A stretch of DNA of 64,000 nucleotides, taken from NCBI RefSeq assembly GCF_021391495.1, contig NZ_CP090063.1, positions 2,046,001-2,110,000 on the forward strand, given 5' to 3'. Made by a program: the position numbers and the translations under genes. This document shows positions 8,429 to 17,390 of the stretch, piece after piece (positions within the stretch are counted from its first letter, which is position 1; the number at the start of each line of letters is the position of its first letter). The DNA is from Amycolatopsis acidiphila. GTDB taxonomy: Bacteria > Actinomycetota > Actinomycetes > Mycobacteriales > Pseudonocardiaceae. Under the pieces are notes generated by a model. That model saw only the letters and a list, made by a program, of their open reading frames with translations. It was not told the DNA's origin and made no database searches.

Positions 8429-9615
8429 ATGACCTCCTCCGCCCGGGCACTCGCCTTGGCGCAGCTGGCCAACTCCGTCGGCGACGGCGCCTGCTTCGTG
8501 TGCTCGGCCCTCTACTTCACGCTCGTCCTGGGCTTCTCGGCCGCGCAGGTCGGGCTCGGGCTGACGGTCGGCTGGGCCCTCGGCGCGGTCGCGGGCGTCC
8601 TTGCCGGGCACGTGGCCGATCGCCGGGGAGCGCGGGGGACGGCGGTGTTCCTCGCCGCCGCGACGGCCGTGTCCCTCCTGCTGTTCCTGCTGGAGGACTC
8701 GTTCGCGTTCTTCGTGCTCTCGGCCTGTCTGTACTCGGCCTGCCGGTCCGGGCTTTCCGCCGCACGGCAGGCATTGCTCGCGGGTCTGGTCGGCTCGTCG
8801 GAGCGGACCCGGACGCGCGCCCGGCTGCAGTCGGCGCAGAACGTGGGTCTCGCGGTGGGCGCCGCGCTCGGCGGTATCGCGTTGAGCGTCGACACCCGGG
8901 AGGCGTTCCTGGCGGCCTTCGCGCTCGACGCGGCGACGTTCGCACTCGCGGGCCTTGCCCTGCGCCGGCTTCCCTCGGTCGCTCCGTGCGGGCGGTGCGC
9001 GGGGAGCCGGCGCTGGCCGTGCTGCGCGACCGGCCGTATGCCGTGCTGGCGCTGGTGAACGCCGTGATGCTGCTGTACATGCCGATGCTGAGCCTGGTGG
9101 TGCCGCTGTGGATCGCGCACCGGACGGTCGTGCCGCACTGGCTGATCTCGGTGCTGCTGATGCTGAACACGGTGAGCGTGGCGCTGTTCCAGGTGCGGGT
9201 CGCATGGCGGGTGACCGGCCCGCACAGCGCGGCGCGGTTCGTGCGGTACGCGGGACTGGCGTTGCTGGCCTCGTGTGCGGTGTTCGCCCTCTCGGCGACG
9301 GGGGGCCCGGCCTGGGCGGCCGCGCTGATCCTGCTGGGCGCGGTCGGATTGCAGGTGATCGGGGAGCTGCTGCTGGCGTCCGGGGCGTGGGAGATCGGCT
9401 TCGGCCTCGCGCCGGAGGACAAGCAGGGGCAGTACCAGGGCTTCTACGGCGCGGGCGTGCCGGTCGCGCGGATGCTGGGGCCGCTGCTGCTCACCGGTCT
9501 TGTCCTGACGCTGGGCCCGGTCGGCTGGCTGGTGCTCGGCGCGCTGTTCGCCACCGCGGGCTGTGCGACGATGCCCGCGGTGCGCTGGGCCAACGGTCGG
9601 ATTGCAACACGGTAA
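8429..9615 (+). pseudogene. MFS transporter, frameshifted
   Basis: From ATG 8429 about 185 residues encode six hydrophobic helices of an MFS transporter, with loop 2-3 motif HVADRRGARG. The frame then shifts by one base within about 8965-8990 (LRRLPS | SVRAVRGEPALAVLRDRPY). The remaining six helices continue in the next frame to the stop at 9615. As with the divergent MocR gene, the total matches a normal MFS length (about 395) if one base is restored. The substrate is unknown. Two single-base losses in one divergent pair is notable and is discussed in the findings. Confidence 0.78.
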
Positions 9616-9655
9616 ACAGGTGGGCACCCGCCGGCGTGCCGGGAAAGATCACCGG

Positions 9656-10981
9656 GTGATCATCAGCAGGCAGGACGTCGACGAGCGGCTCGGGGCACTG
9701 TCGGTCGCGGCGCGGTGGGGCAACGGCGCCGCCGCCACCGAAGCCATGGCAGGAGCCGGTCCGGAGCTGTGGCTCGCCGTGGACGAGGCCGTGCGGCGCT
9801 GGTGGAAGCTGCCCGGCGGCCAACGGCCCGCCGAGATCGTGCTGCGGGCCTTGTCGCGTGACGGCTACATCCGCGAAACCGCCATCGCCGACACCGGTCG
9901 GCTGGACGAGCGGCTCGCGTTGCCCGTGCTCGCGATCCGCGCGGCCGACTGGGTGCCGCAGGTGCGCGAGGCCGCCCGGCGCGCCTGCCTGAGCCACCTC
10001 GCCCGCGACCCCATGGCCGCCCTCACCCTGCTCCCGATCGCCTCGCGGCTGCGAAGACGGGCGCACGGCGAATGGCTCGCCGCCACCCTCGGCGAAACAC
10101 TCGCCCGCACGCCCGAAGTTCTCACCGCCGCACTCGTCTCGCCGGAGCGGCTCACCCGTCGTGCCGCGTATGCCACCGGCGGCCTGGGTCCCGGCCGGCT
10201 GAAAGCCGGACTGCGCGACGCCGACCTCCCGATCCGCCTGAGCTGTGCGAAGGCTCTCGCCGGCAGCGAGGACCCCGAGGTCCGGCAGCTGTTGCGCACC
10301 AGCGGGACGGCCGCCCTGCGCGCACTGGCGATCAGGAACCGCGACGACGCCCTCGCCGCGTTGACCGACCGCAGCTCCCTGGTGCGCGCGCACGCGCAGC
10401 TCGCCCTGCGCCGCGGCGGCGAGGATCCCGCCGTCCACTACCGGAAGGTGCCCGGAGCCGACGCGGTCGCGGGTCTCGGGGAAACGGGCACGGACAGCGA
10501 CGCGCCGGCGCTGCTGCCGTTCCTCGGCCACGAGCGGCCCGGTGTGCGGGCCGAAACGATCCGCGCGCTGCGCCGTCTGCGCTGCATCCCCCGCACCGAA
10601 CTCGTCGCGCTGCTGGTGGCGGACCCCGCACCACGGGTGGCGCGGCAGGCGATGCTTTCGCTGCTCGGCTGCGCCGAGCTGATCGACGAGCGCACCCTGC
10701 TGGACCTGCTCGACGGCGACCGGCGGCACCTCGCGCACCGCCTGCTGTGCGCCCGCGACACCTGGACCCGCGTCGTCGTCGACCTGCGGCTGGCGCTCGA
10801 CCCGGCCCAGCCGCTGCGCGAGAACGCCCTGCGCGACCTGCGGAACTGGCTCACCCACCAGTCCGCGCGCAGCTACACCTCGCCGGGTGGCACCCGCGCG
10901 GGTGAGCTCGCCCAGCTGGTCGCCAGGGCCGAACCCCTGCTCGGCGCGCGGCAGGTGCGGCACTTGCGCATGTTCCTCTAG
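9656..10981 (+). CDS. HEAT-repeat-like protein
   Basis: 441 residues made almost entirely of paired helices of about 30 residues with recurring patterns such as VPQVREAARRACLSHL, LPIRLSCAKALAGSEDPEV and RPGVRAETIRALRRL. This is the signature of HEAT/PBS-lyase-like repeats, which act as protein-interaction scaffolds. There is no signal peptide or catalytic motif. GTG 9656 is taken as start because the ordered sequence begins there. It converges with a small membrane protein gene, sharing the CTAG at 10978-10981. The partner protein is unknown. Confidence 0.72.
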   Translation: MIISRQDVDERLGALSVAARWGNGAAATEAMAGAGPELWLAVDEAVRRWWKLPGGQRPAEIVLRALSRDGYIRETAIADTGRLDERLALPVLAIRAADWVPQVREAARRACLSHLARDPMAALTLLPIASRLRRRAHGEWLAATLGETLARTPEVLTAALVSPERLTRRAAYATGGLGPGRLKAGLRDADLPIRLSCAKALAGSEDPEVRQLLRTSGTAALRALAIRNRDDALAALTDRSSLVRAHAQLALRRGGEDPAVHYRKVPGADAVAGLGETGTDSDAPALLPFLGHERPGVRAETIRALRRLRCIPRTELVALLVADPAPRVARQAMLSLLGCAELIDERTLLDLLDGDRRHLAHRLLCARDTWTRVVVDLRLALDPAQPLRENALRDLRNWLTHQSARSYTSPGGTRAGELAQLVARAEPLLGARQVRHLRMFL

Positions 10982-11175
10982 ATCTTGCGTTGCGCCGCGT
11001 AGAGGCACGCGAGCGCGATGAGCGTGAAGAAGGCGGCCGCGGTCCACGCCCACCAGGCGGTCATGGTGACCGCGAGGTAGACCTGCATGCCGGCAGTGGC
11101 GACGAAGACGAGCGAGCACAACAGCCACCACCAGCGGCGGTACCGCGCGCCGGTGGCGCCAGAGTGGATGTGCAC
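10978..11175 (-). CDS. Small two-helix membrane protein
   Basis: 65 residues with two clear transmembrane stretches, about 15-36 (WWWLLCSLVFVATAGMQVYL) and 40-60 (AWTAAAFFTLIALACLYAA). A basic N-terminus and a short basic tail (QRKI) predict both ends cytoplasmic. GTG start at 11175. I do not recognise the family; small proteins like this are common and uncharacterised in actinomycetes. Convergent with, and overlapping by 4 bp, the HEAT-repeat gene. Confidence 0.6.
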   Translation of the reverse strand: MHIHSGATGARYRRWWWLLCSLVFVATAGMQVYLAVTMTAWWAWTAAAFFTLIALACLYAAQRKI

Positions 11176-11247
11176 GACGCCTCACCTCGACCGGTTGGGG
11201 TTATGCACGGTTATCGGCGCAGGCCCCGGGCCGTTACGGGATACGCG

Positions 11248-11616
11248 TCACGCGTCGGCGAGTGCGGCCTCGCAGGTCGTGTACAGGTCGAGCACCTCGT
11301 CGAGGCCGGTCATGCTGAACGCGCGTTGCGTTTCGCGAGCCGAGGCGACGATCCGCACGCTCCCGCCGGACCCGGTCCGCTCGTGCGCGGTGACCAGCGC
11401 CGCCAGCCCGGCCGAGCCGAGGAAGTCCACCTTGCCCAGGTCCACCACCACCGCCCGCGGACTGTGCTCGCGGATCTCCTCCAGGCACTGGGTGAGCTGC
11501 GGCGAGGTGAGCATGTCGAGATCTCCGGCCACCGTGAGCACCGCGACTTCGGGCTCGGCCCAGTGTGTCGTGAGGCTGAGCGAACCGGGGTGGGGACCAG
11601 GTGGCTGCGTCGTCAC
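11248..11616 (-). CDS. STAS-domain anti-sigma factor antagonist
   Basis: 122 residues forming a single STAS domain (about 18-115). The segment VVVDLGKVDFLGSAGLAALV contains the conserved Ser (SAG) that is phosphorylated by anti-sigma kinases in SpoIIAA/RsbV proteins. The role expected from the family is partner switching: the dephosphorylated form sequesters an anti-sigma factor. GTG 11616 is preceded by GGGAGGTC. It is divergent from a degenerate GHKL protein gene that carries a SigF-type promoter, so the pair probably belongs to the general-stress sigma circuit. Confidence 0.83.
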   Translation of the reverse strand: MTTQPPGPHPGSLSLTTHWAEPEVAVLTVAGDLDMLTSPQLTQCLEEIREHSPRAVVVDLGKVDFLGSAGLAALVTAHERTGSGGSVRIVASARETQRAFSMTGLDEVLDLYTTCEAALADA

Positions 11617-11970
11617 GCGGAGACCTCCCTGTTCGGCGCCTCACGGCGCGACGGGCGTTACGGACCAGACCAGGGACACGGTCGCGACGTGCACGTCGAA
11701 CCCACCCTGATCGCGCCTTTCCCCGGGCGAGGGCAGGCGGAACGGCTGTGGGCTCAACCGTGGTAGTGCAGCGTAGTCGTGATCTTGCATCCCGCAACCG
11801 CGCGGCCGGTCACGACGTGGCGCTTACAGTAACCCCAGGCGATCGCGGCCCGTAGCCCGGATGTGTTGCGATGCGGTCGAAGCAACTTCCGTGGTCGCTC
11901 TGTGTTTCCGGTACCTGACACCCGGGTATCCGCCGCTCGCATGGAGAGGTCAGCGGAGGTGATCGCCCGG
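11617..11970. other. 354-bp intergenic region between the STAS and GHKL-like genes
   Basis: No convincing gene. The right part holds the SigF/SigB-type promoter (11904-11929) and the Shine-Dalgarno of the GHKL-like gene. Nothing recognisable in the left 280 bp. Confidence 0.6.
11904..11929 (+). promoter_or_regulatory. SigF/SigB-type stress promoter
   Basis: GTTT at 11904-11907, a 16-bp spacer, then GGGTAT at 11924-11929. This matches the actinobacterial SigF/SigB consensus GTTT-N15-17-GGGTAT exactly. The expected transcription start is about 11936, giving a leader of about 35 nt to the ATG at 11971. Confidence 0.78.
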
Positions 11971-12414
11971 ATGTGCGCGGCGCGGGGGCACGGCGAGCAA
12001 ATGGAACGGCTCACTCTCGGTGGGCTGACCGACCTGGGGAAGGTGCGGGAGGCCGTGCGGAAGCTGCTCCTCGACTGTGCCCAGGACGACGTCATCGACG
12101 CCGTGCTGGTCGCCGACGAGCTGGGCACCCTCGCGTGCGAGTACGGGAACCTGCCCGCGGCCATCAGCGTGATCCGGTCCTACGGGCAGCCGTCGCTGCG
12201 GGTCGCCGTGAACGCCGCGCACCTTTCGCTGCCCACCTCGACCAGCCGGTCGCGGACCACCAGGCACCTGCTGGAGGCGTGTGCCATGGACTGGGGGATC
12301 GGCAACGAGGGTGTGCAGATGATCCTCTGGGCCTGCGTGGCGCTGCCGAGCGCCCAGGCCGGGGAAGACGGGGACCACGACGGTTTTCCCGCGCCGCGGA
12401 TGTTCCAGTCCTAG
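11971..12414 (+). CDS. Degenerate GHKL (HATPase)-like anti-sigma regulatory protein
   Basis: 147 residues. The fold order resembles RsbW-type anti-sigma kinases: VREAVRKLLLDCAQDDVIDAVLVADELGTLACEYGN aligns with the N-box region (usually ELVTNAVRHG), and the C-terminal LLEACAMDWGIGNEG with the last beta strand. However, the N-box Asn is replaced by Leu and no glycine-rich ATP lid is visible, so ATP binding is doubtful. The ATG at 11971 is chosen because GGAGGTGATC, an unusually long match to the 16S rRNA tail, lies 6 nt upstream. Transcription is probably from the SigF-type promoter at 11904. It could be a non-kinase binding partner in a partner-switch system; this is inference. Confidence 0.55.
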   Translation: MCAARGHGEQMERLTLGGLTDLGKVREAVRKLLLDCAQDDVIDAVLVADELGTLACEYGNLPAAISVIRSYGQPSLRVAVNAAHLSLPTSTSRSRTTRHLLEACAMDWGIGNEGVQMILWACVALPSAQAGEDGDHDGFPAPRMFQS

Positions 12415-12466
12415 GGAGCGTCCTCCCGTCGGCAGATTAGCTGCCCGGAGCGCGCCGTTCAAGGTG

Positions 12467-12567
12467 CTAATACGTATTAGTGCTGTGCCCCGGTCGGACC
12501 GGACAGGAACCGGCCCTTTTCTTGACTTCCGCTCGCGCGTCGCTGAGCCTCTGCTAATCCGCATTAG
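12467..12567. promoter_or_regulatory. Paired LacI-type operators and promoter of the catabolic operon
   Basis: Two palindromes, CTAATACGTATTAG (12467-12480) and CTAATCCGCATTAG (12554-12567), share the form CTAATnCGnATTAG with the central CG typical of LacI-family operators. Their starts are 87 bp apart, suitable for a DNA loop. TTGACT at 12532-12537 is a good -35; with a 17-bp spacer its -10 would fall at 12555-12560, inside the second operator, so binding there would block RNA polymerase. The LacI gene starts 18 bp further on. Confidence 0.75.
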
Positions 12568-12585
12568 CGACGAGGAGGTGCGGAG

Positions 12586-13587
12586 TTGGCAGCGCGAGGC
12601 AGGATGCCGAGGCAGGCGGACATCGCCCGGATCGCGGGGGTGTCCCAGGCGACCGTGTCCGTCGTGCTCGGCGGGAACAGCGCCGTGCGGATGGCCGAGT
12701 CGACCCGGCGCCGGGTGCTGGAGGTCGCCGAACAGCTGGGCTACGTGCCGCACCCCGTGGCGACGCGGCTGGCGTCGGCGCGGTCGAACCTGCTCGGGCT
12801 CTACACCTTCCGCGCCACGTTCCCGACCGACGTCGCCGACTCCTACTACCCGATCCTGGTCGGCGTCGAGGAGGAGGCCGCCGCGCTGGGGCAGGACCTC
12901 ATCCTGTTCACCGGCACGAGTGGTCCCGGCGCCTCCCACGAGGCCGCCATCCGCCGCACCCGGATGGCCGACGGCTGCCTCTTCTTCGGCAGGCACGTGC
13001 CCGAGGAACCCGTCGCGCGGCTGGTCGACTCCGGGTTCCCGCTCGTCTACATCGGCCGCCGCGCCGAGCTGGACGGGCGGATCCCCTACGTCGGCGCCGA
13101 CTACGTCAGCGCGTCGGCCGAGGTGCTCACCCGGCTGAAAGGGCTGGGACACCGCGAGATCCGCTACGTCCGCGAGTCCGACGAGGCGCCCTCGTCCACC
13201 GACCGGCAGCGTGGCGTGCTGGAGGCCGCGCCGGAGACGACGGTCGTCCGCATCGACGGCCCCGAACTGGACCCCGGCACGGTGCGTGCCTGGGTTCGCG
13301 ACGGCGTCACCGCGGTCGTCGTCGAGGGAACCGACACCGGCGCCGCGTACACCGCCGTGCGCAAGGCGATCGACGCCGCCAGACTGTCCACACCGGACGA
13401 TCTCTCGCTGGCCGTGCTCGGCGGTCCGCCGGAGGTGAGCGGTTTCGCGGTGCCGATGCGGGAGATGGGCCGTCGCGCGGTGCGCCTGCTCGTCGACCTC
13501 GTGACCGAGCGGCAGACCACACCACAGCAGCTGCTGTGGTGCCCACCGGTGGCCGGCTCGACCGTTGGCGCACCACGAACCCGTTAG
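12586..13587 (+). CDS. LacI family transcriptional regulator, first gene of the hydantoinase-type operon
   Basis: 333 residues. The N-terminal HTH reads RQADIARIAGVSQATVSVVLGG, followed by a hinge region (GYVPHPVATRLASARSNLLG) and a periplasmic-binding-protein-like sensor domain to the end. TTG 12586 is the likely start because GAGGAGG lies 7 nt upstream; an ATG six codons in lacks such a site. It is preceded by two matching operators, so it is probably autoregulated. Only 8 bp separate it from the FAD oxidoreductase gene, so regulator and enzymes are transcribed together. The inducer is unknown, presumably the operon substrate or an intermediate. Confidence 0.86.
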   Translation: MAARGRMPRQADIARIAGVSQATVSVVLGGNSAVRMAESTRRRVLEVAEQLGYVPHPVATRLASARSNLLGLYTFRATFPTDVADSYYPILVGVEEEAAALGQDLILFTGTSGPGASHEAAIRRTRMADGCLFFGRHVPEEPVARLVDSGFPLVYIGRRAELDGRIPYVGADYVSASAEVLTRLKGLGHREIRYVRESDEAPSSTDRQRGVLEAAPETTVVRIDGPELDPGTVRAWVRDGVTAVVVEGTDTGAAYTAVRKAIDAARLSTPDDLSLAVLGGPPEVSGFAVPMREMGRRAVRLLVDLVTERQTTPQQLLWCPPVAGSTVGAPRTR

Positions 13588-13595
13588 GACGGAGC

Positions 13596-15215
13596 ATGCC
13601 TGAACTCGACACCGAGATCCTCGTCGTGGGTGGAGGCGTCGGCGGCGTGGCCGCCGCGCTGGCCGCCGCTCGCGCGGGCCATCGGGTCGTGCTGACCGAG
13701 GAGACCGACTGGCTCGGCGGGCAGTTCACCGCCCAGGCGGTGCCCCCGGACGAGAACCCGTGGATCGAGCGCTTCGGCGGCACCGCGACCTACCGGCAGG
13801 TGCGCGAGGGGATCCGCGGCTACTACCGCCGCAACTACCCACTGCGCGCGGAGGCCGCCCGGCTGACCGACCTCAACCCGGGCGCCGGGCGGGTCAGCAA
13901 GCTGTGCCACGAGCCGCGCGTCGCGCTCGCGGTGCTGGAGGAGATGCTCGCGCCGCACCGCGCCGCCGGGCGGATCACCGTGCTGCTCGAACACCGGCCG
14001 GTGGCCGTGGACGTCACCGGGGACCGGGTGGACGCCGTCACCGTCGAGAAGGCCGGGGAGCGCACGACGATCCGGGGCGGCTACGTGCTCGACGCGACCG
14101 AGAACGGGGACCTGCTGCCGATGGCGGGGGCCGAGTTCGCCGTCGGCGCCGAGTCGCGCGACGAGTACGGCGAACCGCACGCACCCGAGCAGGCGGACCC
14201 GGGCAACCTGCAGGGCATCACCTACTGCTTCGCGGTCTCGCACCACGCCGGGCAGCAGCACGGGATCGACCGGCCCGCGATGTACGACTTCTGGCACTCC
14301 TACCGGCCGGACTTCTGGCCGGGCCCACTGCTCGGGTTCCTCGCGCCGGACCCGCGCAGCCTCGAAGCGCACGAGCGGACCTTCGACCCCAACCCGGACG
14401 CGGACCCGCTCGCGATCACCGCCGACCAGAGCGCGGACGCGGGCGACAAGGAGCTGTGGGGCTTCCGCCGCATCCTCGCGCGCGGCCTGCACCAGCCGGG
14501 CGCGTTCGAGTCGGACATCACCCTGGTGAACTGGCCGCTCAACGACTACTGGCTGCGGCCCGCGCTGGAGATCGACGGCATCGCGGGTCCCGACGACGTG
14601 GCACGCGCGCACTACGAGGCCAAGCAGCTGTCGCTCTCGGTGCTCTACTGGCTGCAGACGGAGGCGCCGCGGCTCGACGGCGGCACCGGCTTCCCGGGCC
14701 TGAAGCTGCGCCCGGACGTCGTCGGCACGGCGGACGGGCTCGCGAAGTCCGCGTACGTCAGGGAATCCCGGCGCATCCGCGCGGTCACCACCGTGACCGA
14801 GCACGACGTGTCGCTGGACATCCTCGGCCCGACCGGGCGGAAGTTCCACCCGGACTCGGTGGGGGTCGGCAGCTACCGCATCGACCTGCACCCGTCCACG
14901 TCCGGCGACAACTACGTCGACATCGCGAGCGTGCCGTTCGAGATCCCGCTCGGCGCGCTGCTGCCGCGGCGGGTGCGGAACCTGTTGGCCGCCGCGAAGA
15001 ACATCGGCACGACGCACATCACCAACGGGTGTTACCGGCTGCACCCGGTGGAGTGGAACATCGGCGAGGTCGCGGGCCACCTCGCCGGGTTCGCGCTGCG
15101 GCGCGGCAGCGAACCGCACCAGGTCCGCGAGAACGACAAGCTCTTCGAGGAGTTCGGCCGGGTCCTGGACCAGGCCGGCGTCGAGCGCCACTGGCCCGAG
15201 GTCCGCGGCTACTAG
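13596..15215 (+). CDS. FAD-dependent oxidoreductase
   Basis: 539 residues. A Rossmann FAD-binding motif opens the protein (EILVVGGGVGGVAAALAAARAGHRVVLTEE), followed by DWLGGQFTAQ, typical of the FAD_oxidored/PF12831 class. A further FAD contact lies near the C-terminus (LLAAAKNIGTTHITNGCYRLHPVEWNIG). No membrane segment or signal peptide is visible. The start is ATG 13596 with GGACGGAG upstream. It lies between the LacI gene and a hydantoinase-type gene, suggesting that it oxidises a cyclic or amide substrate before ring opening. The exact reaction cannot be deduced. Confidence 0.75.
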   Translation: MPELDTEILVVGGGVGGVAAALAAARAGHRVVLTEETDWLGGQFTAQAVPPDENPWIERFGGTATYRQVREGIRGYYRRNYPLRAEAARLTDLNPGAGRVSKLCHEPRVALAVLEEMLAPHRAAGRITVLLEHRPVAVDVTGDRVDAVTVEKAGERTTIRGGYVLDATENGDLLPMAGAEFAVGAESRDEYGEPHAPEQADPGNLQGITYCFAVSHHAGQQHGIDRPAMYDFWHSYRPDFWPGPLLGFLAPDPRSLEAHERTFDPNPDADPLAITADQSADAGDKELWGFRRILARGLHQPGAFESDITLVNWPLNDYWLRPALEIDGIAGPDDVARAHYEAKQLSLSVLYWLQTEAPRLDGGTGFPGLKLRPDVVGTADGLAKSAYVRESRRIRAVTTVTEHDVSLDILGPTGRKFHPDSVGVGSYRIDLHPSTSGDNYVDIASVPFEIPLGALLPRRVRNLLAAAKNIGTTHITNGCYRLHPVEWNIGEVAGHLAGFALRRGSEPHQVRENDKLFEEFGRVLDQAGVERHWPEVRGY

Positions 15216-15239
15216 AACCCACCAACTGGAGGTGTGGCA

Positions 15240-17390
15240 ATGACGCAACATCCCCCCAGACATGTCCGGATCGGCATCGATGTCGGCGGCACGTTCACCG
15301 ATGCCGTCGTCGTCGACGCCCGGTCCTTCGAGCTGCTCGGCCAGGTCAAGGTCCCGACGAGCCACGACCACGCGGACGGTGTCGCGCACGGCATCCTGGA
15401 GGCGCTGGAAAAGCTCCAGGCCGACGTCGGCATCGGCGCGCGGGACGTGTCCTTCCTCGCGCACGGCACGACGCAGGCCACCAACGCCCTGCTCGAAGGA
15501 GACGTCGCGACCGTCGGCATCGCCGGGATCGGCGCCGGGTTCGACGGGTTCGCCACGCGGCGGCTCACGGCACTCGGCAAGCTCGAGCTGGCGCCTGGCC
15601 GACGCCTGCCGATCCGGTACGCGGCGGTGCGCGACGCGAGCGACCCGGTCGCGGTCAAGGAGGCGCTCGCGCGGCTGCGCGCAGAGGGCGCGGAGGTGAT
15701 CGTCGCCGTCGAACCGTTCAGTGTGGACGATCCCGAAGGCGAGCAAGCCGTCCTGGACGCCGCGCGCGAACAAGGTCTGCTCGGCACCTCCACGCACGAG
15801 ATCACCAGCCTCTACGGGCTGACGAAGCGGGCACGCACAGCGGTGCTCAACGCGGGCATCATGCCGCGCATGGTCTCCACCGCCGACCTCGTGGAGGCCA
15901 GCGTCCAGCGCGCCGGGATCACCGCGCCGCTGATGGTCATGCGCGGCGACGGCGGCGTCATGTCGTTGCCGGAGATGCGGCGGCGGCCGTTGCTGACAGC
16001 GCTTTCCGGCCCGGCGGCGGGCGTCGCGGGCGCACTGATGGGGGAGAAGCTCAGCGAAGGGGTCTTCCTGGAGACCGGCGGCACCTCGACCGACATCAGC
16101 GTCATCCGGCGCGGCCGGGTCCAGGTGCGGCACGCGCATCTCGCCGGCCGCGAGACGTACCTGCCCGCGCTCGACGTGCGGACCGTCGGCATCGGCGGCG
16201 GCTCGCTCATCCGGTTCTCCGGCCGCGCGGTGACCGACGTCGGCCCGCGCAGCGCGCACATCGCCGGCCTCGCGTACGCGTGCTTCGCCCCCGCGTCGGC
16301 CCTCACCGACGCGAAGCTGGTCACGATCTCGCCGCGTCCCGACGACCCCGCGGACTACGTCGCGCTCGAAGCGCCCGACGGCACCCGCTACGCGCTCACA
16401 TTGACCTGTGCGGCGAACGCCCTCGGCATCGTGCCGGCCGGTTCCTACGCGCGGAGCGAGCCGGAGTCCGCGCGGCTCGCCGTGCAGCCGCTCGCCCAGG
16501 CGCTCGCCGTCCCGGTGGAGGAAGCCGCCAGGACCGTGCTGCGGCAGGCGATCAAGCCGGTGCGGGACGTGGTCGACGAGCTGGCCCGCGAGTACCAACT
16601 CGACCACCTGACGCTCGTCGGCGGCGGTGGCGGAGCGGCGGCCGTGACGCCGTTCCTGGGCGAGGAAGCCGAGCAGGACTGGCGGATCGCCGCGCACAGC
16701 GAGGTGATCAGCCCGCTCGGCGCGGCACTCGCGCTGGTGCGGGAGTCGGTGGAGCGGATCGTGCCCGGTCCGTCCAATGCGGACATCCTCGCCGCACGGG
16801 CCGAAGCCGAGGCCGCGGTGATCGCGCAGGGCGCGGACCCGTCCGGTGTCGAGGTCGACGTGACGGTCGACCCGCGGCGCAACCTCATCCGCGCCATCGC
16901 CACGGGCGCGACCGAGCTGCGTACGAAGGACCGTGCGTCCACAGTGGACGAAGGCGTGGTGCGCGGCGAAGTGGCACGCAGCATCGGCGTCCCGGTGGCC
17001 GAGGTCGAGGAGCTGGCCGCGGCGGGGCAGCACCGGGTGTTCGGCGCCCGGGCCAGGCGCAAGGGGCCGCTCGGCAGGTTCGCCGCGCCGGTGCGGTACG
17101 TCCGGGTGGTGGACGGCGAAGGCGTGATCCGCCTGCACAGCACGGGCGCCGCGGTCGAGCAGACCGATGTCGCGTCCGCGCAGAGCCGTCTCGCGACGTT
17201 GGTCGACCAGCACACCCATTACGGCGACGGCGGTTCGCGCGCGCCCGCGCTGTGGCTGCTCGCCGGGCCGAAGATCGCGGACCTGTCCGGGGTCCTCGAC
17301 CGGGACCAGCTGGTCGCCCTGATCGGCGCCGAGCTCAAGACGCGGGCACCGGCGGAACCGGTCGTCGCGATCCTGGAGGACCGGAAATGA
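15240..17390 (+). CDS. Hydantoinase/oxoprolinase family protein (HyuA-like)
   Basis: 716 residues. The N-terminal RIGIDVGGTFTDAVVVD is the ASKHA-fold phosphate-binding motif of HyuA/OplA proteins. Further motifs are FLAHGTTQATNALLEG, LSGPAAGVAGAL, LETGGTSTDISVI and TVGIGGGSLIRF. Relatives couple ATP hydrolysis to opening of hydantoins or 5-oxoproline, or act in acetone and acetophenone carboxylases. No HyuB partner is present here, which is unusual because many relatives need one. GGAGGTG precedes ATG 15240. The stop overlaps the next gene by ATGA. Substrate unknown; an N-heterocyclic lactam or imide is plausible. Confidence 0.82.
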   Translation: MTQHPPRHVRIGIDVGGTFTDAVVVDARSFELLGQVKVPTSHDHADGVAHGILEALEKLQADVGIGARDVSFLAHGTTQATNALLEGDVATVGIAGIGAGFDGFATRRLTALGKLELAPGRRLPIRYAAVRDASDPVAVKEALARLRAEGAEVIVAVEPFSVDDPEGEQAVLDAAREQGLLGTSTHEITSLYGLTKRARTAVLNAGIMPRMVSTADLVEASVQRAGITAPLMVMRGDGGVMSLPEMRRRPLLTALSGPAAGVAGALMGEKLSEGVFLETGGTSTDISVIRRGRVQVRHAHLAGRETYLPALDVRTVGIGGGSLIRFSGRAVTDVGPRSAHIAGLAYACFAPASALTDAKLVTISPRPDDPADYVALEAPDGTRYALTLTCAANALGIVPAGSYARSEPESARLAVQPLAQALAVPVEEAARTVLRQAIKPVRDVVDELAREYQLDHLTLVGGGGGAAAVTPFLGEEAEQDWRIAAHSEVISPLGAALALVRESVERIVPGPSNADILAARAEAEAAVIAQGADPSGVEVDVTVDPRRNLIRAIATGATELRTKDRASTVDEGVVRGEVARSIGVPVAEVEELAAAGQHRVFGARARRKGPLGRFAAPVRYVRVVDGEGVIRLHSTGAAVEQTDVASAQSRLATLVDQHTHYGDGGSRAPALWLLAGPKIADLSGVLDRDQLVALIGAELKTRAPAEPVVAILEDRK

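Noticed and set aside
15234..15239. GTG start two codons upstream for the hydantoinase-type gene
   Set aside because: It leaves no spacing from the GGAGGTG ribosome site; ATG 15240 has the better distance.
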